Below, piece after piece: positions 43,861-55,630 of a stretch of DNA of 64,000 nt. The DNA lies in NCBI GenBank assembly GCA_963920525.1, contig OY986438.1, positions 131,346,920 to 131,410,919 on the forward strand, given 5' to 3'. Below the pieces are notes generated by a model. It was not told where the DNA came from and ran no database searches. It worked only from the letters and a program-made list of their open reading frames with translations. Each line of letters opens with the position of its first letter. The stretch's first letter is position 1. Position numbers and translations under genes: made by a program. Source of the stretch: Dichetophora obliterata. Lineage: Eukaryota > Arthropoda > Insecta > Diptera > Sciomyzidae.

Positions 43861-46536
43861 CCCTTTGGTGGACACGTCGGCATAGGCCGACAATTTTGAT
43901 GGATTCAAATGGTGACACGTCGGCATATGCCGACATAAAAAAAATTTCGTATAAAAACACGATGAATACAGGCAACTGTGATTGCATTGGTTTCATATAT
44001 ATACATCTTTTGTACTCCGGCAGAAGCAATCGGATTACAGTTAGAGCCGAAATTTGAATTTTTTTTTTTATACTTTTCTTTAGTCATAGCATAAATTTTC
44101 ACGAGTGGTCAATTTGCAGCATGTCGGATATACTCGACAAATTTATATGCATTTTTGTCAGTCGCAAAAAAAGTGTAGTTGCGTGAGGACATAACATTTT
44201 TGGTAAGAGTTATTTTTTTATATATTATTTGCTTGTAACATTTCGACTCTGGAATAAATAATATTATAGAAATGGAATACGAAAAGAAACAAGACCATTT
44301 AAGGAAATTGTTTGAAGAGTGCGATAGCGATTCGTCAGAAGACGATCCGAATGAAACTGACGATGATGGCGAGCCAGATTATATCAGCGAAAATGTATCA
44401 TCAGATGCAGACAGTTTGTATAGTGAAAATGACAGTCTTTGCGGTGACAGCGAAGAAGGAGAGAGTGGGGAAACTGGAATGGAAGAAACTGAAGATATAT
44501 CATCCGGTTTTTTTGACATTGATTGGCATGAAACGGTTAACGAGATACCAAATTTTAATTTTGATTCCACCTCATCTGGTATTAAAATCGAAATAATTGA
44601 TACAGCGTCTCCGATTGATGTCTTCAATCAAATTTTTAATAACAACATCATGGAGCTACTTATTCAATGTACGAATGAATACGGACTTTTTTGTGTAACC
44701 AGCAGAGAGGTAGCAGATGCAAACTGGATGATGAAATTTCCAGTTGTTGATCATCATGAAATGCTAAAATTTTTCGGATTGTGTTTACTTCAAGGTCAAA
44801 TTAAAGTTCCAAAGATGCGTATACTATTTTCGAAATCAACACTCTACTATCACCCGGTATTCTCTGCGGTAATGTCAGGCAGAAGATTTGAACAAATCTT
44901 GAGATGTCTTACTGCTAAACATGTGCGAGATGAGTGTCATATGGAAAATATGTCTAATTTTATAAAATTGATAAATCAGAGCTTTCAAGCTGCTTTCAAT
45001 CCCTCCGAACAAATTGTACTAGATGAATCGTTGTTACTTCATAAAGGCAGACTTCTTTTTCGTCAGTATATAAAATCTAAAAGGGCGCGATTTGGAATAA
45101 AGTTCCTTGAACTATGCGACTCGTCTAGCTACGTTTTAAATATTGAAATGTATAAAGGTAAACAACCCGATACAAAAACAGGTTCAAAAATTGATGCAAT
45201 AGTTAATCGTCTTGTTATGCCATACTTTTGAAAGGGCCATCACCTGTTTTTGGACAATTATAATAATAGTATTAATTTATCTAATAATTTATTGCTGGTC
45301 AAAACTCACACTACAGGAACGCTAAGATGTAACCGGAAAGGGAATCCAATTGAAGTGACAAAGAAGAAAATAAACATAGGCGAGCATATGTGGAGAAGAC
45401 AAGAAAAGGTGCACATATCAAAATGGCACGACAAAAGGGATGTCCTATGCATTACCACTGGGTACAAACCAGAAATGGTTATATACAAGAATCGATTTGG
45501 TATAGAAATGTTGAAACCACTTGCAATTGTTAAATATAATCAATTTATGGATGGCGTTGACCGTGCTGATCAAATGACTTCGTATTAGTCTAGTCCTCGT
45601 AAGACGATTCGATGGTATAAAAAGGTAATTTTCTACATGCTTGATTTGGCAGTTTACAACGCATATATGTTATACAAAATAAGATTTCCTGCAAAATCGA
45701 AAATGCAATTTTTAACCTTTCGAGAAGAATTAATACATGCAATGATAGATAAACCGGAATATTTATATCAGTCAGATAAACCTAGTCGCAAGCGAAAATC
45801 AACAGCTTCAACACAAATTGATCATTTTTTGGAAAACTTACCACGTAAGGGTACAAAAAAACACTTTATTCGGTGTCGTCAATGCTCCAAGAATGGCGTT
45901 CGTAAGGAAACCAGTGTTCGATGTGCTGGATGTGAAGACAAACCTGCACTATGTGTTGGCATTTATTTTATTGGTTGGCACCAACAATAACACTGAAATA
46001 TTGAATCAGTTTTCAAAGTTTCTTTATTTCTATTCTTTGTTTTTCTTGTTTTTATTTTATAAAAATTAATTTTCTGTACACAAAAATCATCTAAACTTAC
46101 TTAAAAATGGAATTACTCGAATGTTCAAATCTTGAAATAAATGAACATTTTTACTACGAAACTGAATGTTCTCTTTAATTTTTTTGTTGTATTTTAGCGT
46201 TTACAGATACCTATTTCATAAAAAAATATATGTTTTATTTGTCGGATAATGACGACGTGTCCCATGGTAATATCGTACTATATGAAATAGGACACGTCGC
46301 CTATATCCGACAGTCGAGCATATCCGACGTGTACCTATCACAAAACGAAAGCACTTAATAGGGCACGTCGGTGTATGCCGACGTATTATGAATTTTCAGT
46401 TTTAAATAAATACTGAACACTCAATAAACCATAAACCCAAAACTGAAATCGGAATTTAAATATCTAGTCTTAAACGCAAAATATCACTTGTGATGTTTTA
46501 CGACCATTTTCGAAAAATCTTGTGTCCACCAAAGGG
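43861..46536 (+). mobile_element. piggyBac-family element, 2,676 bp
   Basis: TTAA duplications (43857-43860 and 46537-46540) flank 'ccctttggtggacac' and its perfect inverted copy 'gtgtccaccaaaggg'. Inside both ends are palindromic subterminal motifs 'cacgtcggcataggccgac', 'cacgtcggcatatgccgac' and, on the right, several variants between 46250 and 46385. Size and structure are those of a full-length element. Its transposase has two nonsense codons. Confidence 0.95.
44272..45990 (+). pseudogene. piggyBac transposase, 572 codons with two in-frame stops
   Basis: One frame runs from ATG 44272 to the stop at 45988-45990. It is broken only by TGA at 45229-45231 (codon 320) and TAG at 45586-45588 (codon 439). 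The N-terminal 100 residues are acidic, as usual. Catalytic Asps are readable at D251 ('IVLDESLLL'), D328 ('FLDNYNN') and about D430 ('DGVDRADQM'). The C-terminus keeps a Cys-rich domain ('CRQCSKNG', 'VRCAGCEDKPALC'). Both stops need only one base change each from expected codons, so inactivation is recent. Transposition would need help from another copy. Confidence 0.9.
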
Positions 46537-46929
46537 TTAAATTAAAGACATAAGAAAAGATTAAGAAGAAGGAAAGAGAACTAGCTAGTTGCTCTTTTTT
46601 TGTCGTTTCAGTATTAGCCCGCACATATTGCGGGTCCTGTTCTATGTGTCCTTTGGGTGATATCTCAAAACTTTTATACATTTTCCTATTGCCATATCAT
46701 AATTAATCAGTGATGAAAAATTAAATCAATTCTAACAAGTTTTAAGAATGCCGGTATTGAAAGGGTCAATACATGACTGTCCTCCTGTTGAACAAAGGTT
46801 TAATTTTTTTATAGTAGAAAATATGAATGAAATTTTGGTAAATAAGCAACTTTGAATTTCAACATCCGCTGTTTTTCAACAAATCGAAATTTCCATAATC
46901 CCTTTGTTCATCAAAAGCATTCTTTCATT

Positions 46930-47520
46930 AGTTAGCTAGTTAATTAGTTTATAGTGGGCCCATGTGTTACTGTCTCTGATTGCCGAACATTCACATAGAA
47001 TGTGTTCGGGGGTTTCTTCTTCCTCCTCTCATAGTCTGCAGACGTCTGATTCAGAAAGACCCATTTTTTTAATATGGTATCTGAGTAAGCAGTGACCTGT
47101 GAAGAAACTGGTGAGAGTTCTAAGGTCTACTTTCGTAAAATCTTTGGATTTTGCTTTACTTGGAGTGTTTAGAATGGTTCAGGTCCTATAAGGGTTCGAG
47201 ACGCTCCTCTTTTGGCAAGGCAGTCCTTGAATCCTTCGTGACCTGGAACCCACCATAATTCTATTTTGTTGCTTTGTTCCAGCGTATTTAATAGCTCTAC
47301 GCAGTTGGAGACTAGTCTTTATACAATTTCGTAGGGTTGAACGGCTTTTAAAGCCGCTTGACTAAAGTATGTAGATGTGAGCCCCCTTTGATTTCCTGCG
47401 GAGACTATAATTTCATTAACAAATGATCCCTTTTTTATTAATTTTGAGATGATCCAGTGTCGACCAGCAGTGATTACGATAAAACACTTTTGTTTCTGGA
47501 TTCCTCGCAAATTTGCTGAA
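46930..47520 (-). pseudogene. LINE ORF2 RNase H and C-terminal fragment
   Basis: The minus-strand frame from about 47510 reads 'YFSQAALKAVQPYEIV', a stop, then 'RLVSNCVELLNTLEQSNKIE', 'LWWVPGHEGF' and 'IGPEPF'. This is the RNase H domain of a Jockey/R1/I-type LINE (patterns 'SDSQAALKAL', 'WVPGH.G..GN', 'IGPEPF'). Another frame continues with 'TGHCLLRYHIKKMG', 'SDVCRL' and 'EEEEETPEHILCEC'. Stops and shifts make it dead. It has no overlap with the derivative at 36.6 kb except the zinc-finger tail. Confidence 0.75.
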
Positions 47521-48857
47521 TCCCACTAATTAATCCAATATTAAAAAAAAAATATTTTCTTCAAATATATATCTTTTATGTGACAAAAAAAATGTTTTAA
47601 TTTTTTCAATGTGTGGCCAAAAAAAAAAATCCTAAACAAGACCATTTCTTGTACGTTCTAACTAGTTGTGCCCCCTTAAGTAATTCAATTATTTTTTGTT
47701 TGCATCGCTTCAAGTTTTTAAATCAGCAATCATTTTGAAGTCAAGACTTTGAAATAAAAATTTCGGAAATCTTTTGAATTACTCATTCACTATGATTAAA
47801 GTCATACTCCTTAGATTCATTGTTTGTTTTCAATTGTAATCAATTTGAGGTCTCTAAAATCATTAGAAATCAGTTGAAATCATTATTTAAAGCACTGAAA
47901 TTGTGAATAACTTGAAGTCAATTGAAATCTTTTGCAAAATTAGGCCTTAAAAATAAAGGTAGAACCAAGATTTTTGCATTTTTAGGGGAACACTAGTCTA
48001 TAGACTAGGAAAAAATTCTAATTTTTTTACTTAAACGAAAAAGCAATATGAACTTATTTTTATTTTTACTCTAATCAGAAATGCAAAATAGTGTAGAAAG
48101 TTTTTATTTTTATTTTAAACAACTAAAATCATAACAAAGTTCATTATGCCCTGGTTATGCTAGGCAAATATGTTTGGTGAACTGATTTTGTTGTTAGTGT
48201 TTTACGCATAAAATTAGAAATGAATTCGAAACAGCAACCATGCCAAACTTTTCATTTCATACCTGAAAGTGCAACCGTTCAGCAAACATAGCATAACCAC
48301 GAAACGAATACTTGATCAGAAAAGAAAATTAACAAAATTAAATAGCAAACATGTTTGTCTAGTTTAACCAGTGCATTAGAAAATTAAAAATTCTTAAAGT
48401 CTTTAAATATCTTGGTTTTAATGATTTTTTTCGGTTATAATTTAACTATTTCTAACAGATTTAAATAATTTAAAAAGGACTTAAAATTGACTTCAAAGAC
48501 TTTAACAGCACTTTTAAAAATGTTGGACTACTTTTCAATCCGAACTTTGGTTTAAAGAAATTTTCAATCTAAAAAATACTATTTTTTAATCCCTACTTTA
48601 GTTTAATTTAGCTGGGTCTCGAACCCCCGTTTCTAAAAGGAACTCACTTGCATTCGTAATGATGCAAATTAAGCGAAACCTTGTTAACAACTGAGTTGAA
48701 CGAGTGGATAAGGCGTTGGACCAGCACATCAGAGGACGTGTGTTCAAATCATGAAATCGTCAAAGTAATTTTTTTATTTTAATTTGATATTTATTTAGCT
48801 TTTTTTAAACTTTCTGCGGATTAAAAATTAATCTTTTTGGTGTTGTCATATATGTAA
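47521..48857. other. AT-rich spacer with tRNA-like segments
   Basis: On the minus strand 48611-48630 reads 'gggggttcgagaccc', a good B-box match (GGTTCGANNCC). On the plus strand 'gagtggataaggcgttggac' at about 48701 resembles the A-box/D-arm of a tRNA, followed by 'gtgttcaaatca'. Neither folds into an obvious tRNA. No protein gene seen. Confidence 0.4.
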
Positions 48858-49203
48858 TAGGCTAGGTCGATTTGTATGGAGGTAAAAAATGTATGTTGCC
48901 TGGCCGATTTTAGGATCGGGCATGAAAAGTTATTAAAAAAAAGGAGGCGATAGGGGTGCACTTTATCACATCTTTAATTTTGTGAGAATTTTAGGTTCGT
49001 TTCTGTTATCAGCTTTTTTCTAGCTGTTCACGTTTTCATACAAAAAAGTTTTAAAAAAATTTCTAAAGAAAAAATTCACGAAATTGAAGATGTACACCAC
49101 TATAGGGTAAAGTGCACTCCTATAGCGCCCTTTTTTAAATAACTTTTCTTGCCCGATCCGAAAATCGCCCAGGCAGCATAGGTTTGCAAATTGACCCAGC
49201 CTC
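48858..49203. mobile_element. MITE with about 100-bp inverted arms and 8-bp target duplication
   Basis: Left arm 'taggctaggtcgattt' through 'ggcgataggggtgcacttta' mirrors the right arm, reverse complement 'gaggctgggtcaattt' through 'gcgctataggagtgcacttt'. The flanking direct repeat 'atatgtaa' occurs at 48850-48857 and 49204-49211. Length 346 bp, non-coding. An 8-bp duplication with long arms fits hAT or P/Merlin-like movers; the family is not assigned. Confidence 0.85.
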
Positions 49204-49211
49204 ATATGTAA

Positions 49212-51942
49212 TCCAAAAAAGTTTAAAATTAAGTGCAAGATTTTTAACCGTGAGAGACTTAAGAAGATTGCAATCTTTTCAAAAGAATCAAAAAATACAG
49301 TTTATTTTGTTTTGCAGTCATGACTGCATTTACAATTTCAATTGATTCCAATTCAAAATGATTGCAAAGTTTTAAAACTCTTAAGGTCCTCAGTACCAAC
49401 AAATAATTACTCCTTTTATAACTTTATTTCTTTTTACTTTCTTTTATTCAAGGTATGTCTTTGAATATCTTTACAGAATATTTGGTCTACTTAGATATTA
49501 AAGGACATTTATTTCGGGTTTTGAGCCATACTTAATGTAGGATGTATAGTGTGCGAACAGAGATTTTCTGAACTCTTCGGAGTGTTCTTACAACTTTAGT
49601 CAACATGTATAACAACAATATAAAACTTTTTAAAAAGTAAATATTAACATTTTGATATAAAAGTTGGTTGCGAAACAAAAAACAATTCCATATTGCGCTA
49701 TAATAAGCTTTACAATAATATGTTATATCTTCGTTTCAAATTCTAAAATCAACTTCTGATCACTGAAGAGCTATCTCTGACCCACTGTTTTGTTGCTATA
49801 AATATGTTTGTAGATGTTTGTTTATGTTTGTTGTCATGAGAGCTGCTACAGCACTTGAATTAAGTTTTTGTAGCTTTTAATACTATTTTGAGTTATATTG
49901 TATGGAATTTGTTGTTGTGTTTCTAAAGTTATTTGTTGTTGTTTTTTTTGTTGTTGTTGTATCACTTCATATATTTGCGCCATGTTAAAATGTGAAATTA
50001 ATATGTTTTTTGCATGTTGGCTCTTTTGATGGCAAAACCTGAATTGGTGCCTACCATTCTAAAGCCGTACCAGGCACCTCCTTTGGGAGCTTTAAAATTA
50101 TGATGATGCCTTTTGTGATGAAGTCTTAAATGTGGTTTAGCTGCTGTTGTTGAAGTTTATGCAAATTTTGTTTAGTTTTATAAATGCAAAAGTTGAAAAA
50201 TAAGTATTTTTATAGTGAAATGTTTTATTTATTTTACCCAAAACGCAGCACAACACTAAAATGTTAAATTATTTAATGGTTTACTTTTCTAAAATTTCAG
50301 TTTCAGAAATAGGTTTAAAGAAGAAATGCAAGAAATTTTAAGTAATTGGATATAAAGCTGAACATTTGTGTAAATTTATTGCTTCTATTTGAATGGCATT
50401 TCATCTTATCTACAAAAAAGGAAAGACTCCTATCACACAAAGAGAACTGTTTGCTTAGCCTTCAATATTTTTAAGTTACGTTTTCTTTTCTTCTGTTATT
50501 TGAACAAAACAAACTTTGCTACACATTTACAAATACATTTGTAAAGCTAAAGTGTGGAGCTAAGGTGTAGCTGAAGTTGAGCGGAGTAAATAGAAGGACG
50601 CCAAAACTTTTTCAATTAGCCATTTTTTTGTTTTGCTAACTCTAAATGTGCAACATTTGCACTTGATTTTATATCTAGCATTAGCTATGGTTTTAATTGT
50701 TTTGCAGTTCTAATGAAATTGGATAAATTGCAACATAAAAAAAAGTCGTAAGGGACGGAAGAAAGCATTTATTTCATTAAAGGGACAATATCGACAATAC
50801 TTTCCTAAAAGCTACTTACTGCCTGTCAGCTATCTATTTTTATAAATGTCAAAGAAGACTAGAGGAAGGGGTAACAAAAAACGATTACAGTCAAAATAAA
50901 AATTTAACTTTCAACATATGAAGATTCTTAGCGCATTCTACCTCAATATCTTTTCTAAGAAACTTATAAATAAATGAGTCAAAATTGTCTCTCATCTATA
51001 AAACTTTGAATAGCAAGTTTTAAATTTTATTGGACTAGTGCTTGTATTGTACAAATACATATAAAGCAACTGAACGGGGATTAAATTGACACAAATTTAA
51101 AACTTTAAAAAAGGGGAGTATGGGGAGTTCCATGAGTAGATGGTACATTTCTCCGATTTGGTTTAAAATTTTGAAAGTCAACATTCGAAAAGTAAATGAA
51201 CAAATCAAAATTTATTTTTGAATATATCATGACTAGACAAAATTTGGAATATACGTGTTTTTTGTCTTGTTCTTATTAATTTTTAAGGACGGTGTTCAAA
51301 AAGTGATGTTAAAATCAAATTATCTATATGTGTGTTTTTCTTTAATTAATGTTGATAAATGACAAAAGGGTGTTAATGGCCTTGTGGAATCGCAGTGAAT
51401 CGAAGAGTGACAAGGCACATGTTTTAGCCCCAGAGATGTAAATTTAAAAAAACCTTAAAAAAATCATTCTTTGTTTGGGTTTAGTATTCATACTTGCGGA
51501 AATACAAATATGGAATATAAAAAATTTCAAAAACATTAAAAACTTTTTTTGACATTTTGTATAATGCTTGAGAGCGATGCTGATCATGTGAGAGCAAAAC
51601 TTCGTTAAATTGTGCCGTGAAGGCTTAGTTTCCATATCCAAGAGACTTCTATATCCCATTTGCTGCAGAAGGATATAAATGCTGTTTTAAACACTATGAA
51701 GCATGAAGCGACTCAAATTCTAATACAACTTTCCATTACTTTACACAGCACATGGCCACTTCAGAATCAAAGAATTTTCGACACAAATTGTTTGAGGCAA
51801 AGTATCAAGTCTAGCTACTTCTTGCATCTGTCAGTGCATTGGGAAGTAAGCAGACTTACTACTTTCTCGGTGTAACTGTGTGCAGAAAAGTATCAATCCA
51901 AGCTACAATACTACTCAATTAGTGTTTAGGAAAATAAGTACA
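49212..51942. other. Intronic DNA, no gene or element recognised
   Basis: AT-rich with (ttg)n-type runs near 49925-49965. Frames at 51444-51875 show no domain. A stretch at 49980-50110 is less AT-rich but has no feature I can name. Confidence 0.45.
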
Positions 51943-53609
51943 TACATGAGGGCGTAAATTATTCTTTGTCAAAATTTTAGGGGGTTGAAGCGGAATTCAA
52001 AAGCTCGTCACAAAAACAAATTTTGAGAATTTTATTCAGATTTTTGAAAAAGGTTTAGAAGTCGCTCAAGGTCGTTTGTTCCAAAAAAGTAGTTCTTCAA
52101 ATAAATACTTGTGCTTTCTACCCAGAATGAGTGCCTAACAAAAAAATAAAATATTCCAACAATCTTTTTTGGAAATAGAAATTTTCAAATTTTATTTTCG
52201 TGGGCTTAAAAGAGGGGCTCGAACTGTTTTTTTGGACAGAATGGTCAAATGGTAAAAATAGTAAAAATCGAAAGTAGATCCTTGAATACACATCATTCAA
52301 AAAATTTACGTTATTTTTGACCATATTGTTGCGTGTAAATTATGTGTAGAATTACAATGCAAACAGATTAAAAAAAAAAATATACAAATCGGTCGATTAG
52401 TTTGTTTGCAGGAGTGTGGCCTGTTTTGAAAAAGTATATTTCGAGAAAAACGCGTAACAGTTACTCTGGTTAGTTATACTCTGGCTCATCGTGTTTTAAG
52501 TGCTAAAGAATTTGTATTATAAGTGGGATTGCTTTGAAATTTTTTCTTACATATTTTTGAATAGTTGTGTATCAATAATTAATAAAAAAGAAATAAATTC
52601 AATTTTGAAAAAATTGTTTGCATAAAATCTCGAACGATCTTATCCACCTTATCAAATTTAAACGTTTTTGTTTTGGTTTAAAAACAAAATTCTTGTATGT
52701 TTCATTATTGACGTCAGCTTTAAGTTTTATTAAGATATTAATTTCTGTTGGGTACGTAATACTGGGAGTGAATATGAAAAAATTCAAAAAAACCAGATCA
52801 CACTTTGAGCAAAAAAATCGGAAATGTTCAAGAAAAAAAACCCTGTTAATCGTTAATTTGAGATACTTGAAAAATCGAGTTATTCGAATCGAAAATCGAC
52901 GAGAGTTGGACTACTCGTGCTGTGCGGACAAGGAAATTTCTGAAAAAAAAAATAAATTCGTTACAAACCATTTATGGTACAAAAAATATCGACATACGTT
53001 TCATTTCTATATAGTTAAGTTAGGTTTTTTCTCAACTTCTTTAAAGATTGTGTTATTTTATTTTGATTGAACTTTTTTGGTCAATATTGTTTACATAAAT
53101 ATTTATTAAAATAAAAACACTTTAATAATATTTAATATTCCCGACGTTTCGAAGGTTTCTTTTCTTCTTAATCAGGGGATTAAGGACACTGTAAACACAA
53201 GAACATTATTTTTTGTTCTAGAATGTTATTGAAGATGTCCAATAATATTCTGGATGTAACGAAGTTTTTTGAAAAATCCTTGAATATTTATGATCGTAAA
53301 AATGTTGCACATATGTACATAAAGTTAAGGTACTTACATACATATAAGTGTTTAAATTTTTTAATAATGATAACTTTTTTTCAAATTATGTTATTGTCAA
53401 TTTTACACTATTTGTTAAAAACAATTCTTATGTATGCATATTTTAATATCTGCTTAAATTTTCTTCAGTGTAAAAGCCAAGTGTAAATTTTTTGTTGGCA
53501 AAAAAAAATTCCAATAAATGTCAAAAATTCCAAACTTGCCACAAAGGGTGCTTATGTGCCGAATTGACCCTTTCACTTTAAAAATTTCACCGACAATTTT
53601 ACCAGATAT
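51943..53609 (+). repeat. 1.7 kb interspersed repeat, copy 2
   Basis: Same start ('tacatgagggcgtaaa') and same end ('caccgacaattttacca') as copy 1. It lacks the 'taccaaaatgg...' block near 52297 and the segment near 52970, but keeps 'actgggagtgaatatgaaaa' near 52762. The minus strand 53140-53176 reads 'cctgattaagaagaaaagaa' then 'accttcgaaacgtcggg', a hammerhead-like arrangement. No transposase or reverse transcriptase frame was found in either copy, so it is non-autonomous. Confidence 0.9.
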
Positions 53610-54054
53610 ATCTTTACTACTTTATCGATACAATTGTGTGCGAAAATTCAAGGTACAATAATATTCATTTTCAAAATCATCATGCACAAAGAATACGAAA
53701 AGAATACAAAGTGTGTGAGAAAGTAGTAAAATTAACCTTTGTGCTCAGATTCAGCATACTTCGAGTATCAAGCAATAGATTGCTGCATGTATTTCTGTTT
53801 TCGTACACAAAAGTAGTGCTGCGGAAGTGATGTATGAAAACACAAAAAAAACTACACAGTACTCAGGTAATTTCCTTCTGGGTTACTGCGAATCTTAAAA
53901 TTTTTGCGAACGTGCTTCGAAGAGGCTTCGCAAAAGTACCTACGAGAAAGGATAAATGTTTTTGGATAAAGGATAATTGTTTTGTCGCAATGGTTTCTTT
54001 TAAGTTAAATTGTAAGATGAAAGAGTAAGAATATAACTTTCAGTACAGTAATTA
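53610..54054. other. Spacer, nothing recognised
   Basis: The frames 53636-53830 and 53834-54028 have no recognised motif. Confidence 0.45.
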
Positions 54055-55630
54055 ATGTTCCAGTTAAAGGCTAAACTCTTTAATATGAGACTAATATGTG
54101 CGCACGCTCCTGAAGGATGATGACTCTAACAAACTTTCTACGAGCTGCCCCGTCGGAATGAGTCTGATTGACTTCGCTACGGCACGAAAAATGGTCGTAA
54201 GTAGCACTATATACAATCATCTCAAAATTCATAAGGCCAGCTGATGTCTTCTGATCAAAAAACTAGAAACCAAATTGATCACTTTTTGGTCGACGGAGGG
54301 AACTCTTAATTAAGTATCTTTAATGGCGACGCTGGCAACAATACCGCCAATAGAGATGATATTTAAATGCATTCACGAGCTTCTATGCAGAATATGGTCG
54401 GAAGAATGCATTCCAAATGAAAGGCGATCCTACTATTTGCATCAATTACTAAGGGATAAGCCTTCTTAGTATCGCATATAGGGTCCTGTCGAGCGTTTTA
54501 CGTAAAATATTGAAGGTCATTGTAAACTAACTGATTGGACCTCATCAGTGTGGCTTTAGGCCGGGAAAGTCTACCATCGACCAGATCTTTACACTACGAT
54601 AAATCTTGGAGAAGACCCATGAAAAACAAATTGACACCCATCATCTTTTTGGCCACTAAAAAGCCGCCTTCGACAGCCCAATAAAGAATCACCTATAATC
54701 TTCCATGTCTGAATTTGGTATTCCTGCAAAACTTATACGACTTTGCAGGATGACCTCTTCCCACTATTTGTTACCAAACGAGGTTTCAGACAAGGTGATT
54801 CCTTATTCTGCGGACTTTTTAACCCTTATGATGGAGAAGATCATCCGAGCTGCTGATCTGAGCCGTAGTGGCACATTATTCTACAAGAGTGTTATGGTAA
54901 TTGCGTATACTGATGACATCGATATCATTGGCCAAAATAGAAATACAGAGGGTCTGGTAGTGAATGCAGATAAGGCGAAAGACTTGGTATCAACAAACAA
55001 ACAGTCCCAGCGTCTTAGAACCCACGTCACATTTGACAATACCTCCTTCGAGGTTGTGAAGGACTTCGTCTATTTGGGATTCAGCATGAACTTAACCAAT
55101 GACATCAGCATCGAGATAAAACGAAGAATAACTCTTTCCAGCAGGTGTTGCTTTGGGCTCAGTAAGCAATTGAGAAGCAGAACCCTCTCTTGACGAACGA
55201 AAATCGCGCTCTATAAATCGCTTATCATGCCCGTCGTACTTAATGCATCACAAGCCTGGACGCTGAGCAGTTCAGATGAAAATACTTTAGGAGCCTTCCA
55301 GAGAAAGATTCTTCGTAAGATCTACCAATTTGTGTTAATGGCGAGTACCGAATACGGTGGTATGATGATTTTTACGAGCTCAAGCGAGCCAAGCACTTAA
55401 AAATCGAGTGGCTTCGCTGACTAGGTCATGTTCAGCGCATTAAAAACGATGCTCCAGTGAAAAAAATATTCGATTTGGTACCTAGGGGCTGTCAATGCAT
55501 GAGAGGACGACCGCATCTTTGCTGAAAAGACCAAGTAGAGAACAAAATAACGAAGCTTGGAATTTTCAACTTGCTTCAGCTCTTAGATGAGACCGAGATC
55601 GACGCAATGTATCTATTTAGCGCCAACTAA
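54055..55630 (+). pseudogene. RTE-type LINE remnant: endonuclease and reverse transcriptase
   Basis: Begins with endonuclease motif 'NMRLICAHAPEG' (about 54085), then after a deletion 'MSLIDFATARKMVVSSTIYN'. The reverse transcriptase N-terminus reads 'LIGPHQCGFRPGKSTIDQIF' (54530-54600). The palm region contains 'VIAYTDDIDIIGQN' (54898-54940), the YADD box altered to YTDD. Next come 'FEVVKDFVYLGFSMNLTNDI' and 'IKRRITLSSRCCFGLSKQL'. The C-terminus includes 'LKIEWLR', 'LGHVQRI' and 'MRGRPH'. Several stops and shifts are present, and a 162-codon open block lies at 54705-55193. It ends in 'aactaaataaataag'. The motif set fits RTE-type elements. Confidence 0.75.
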
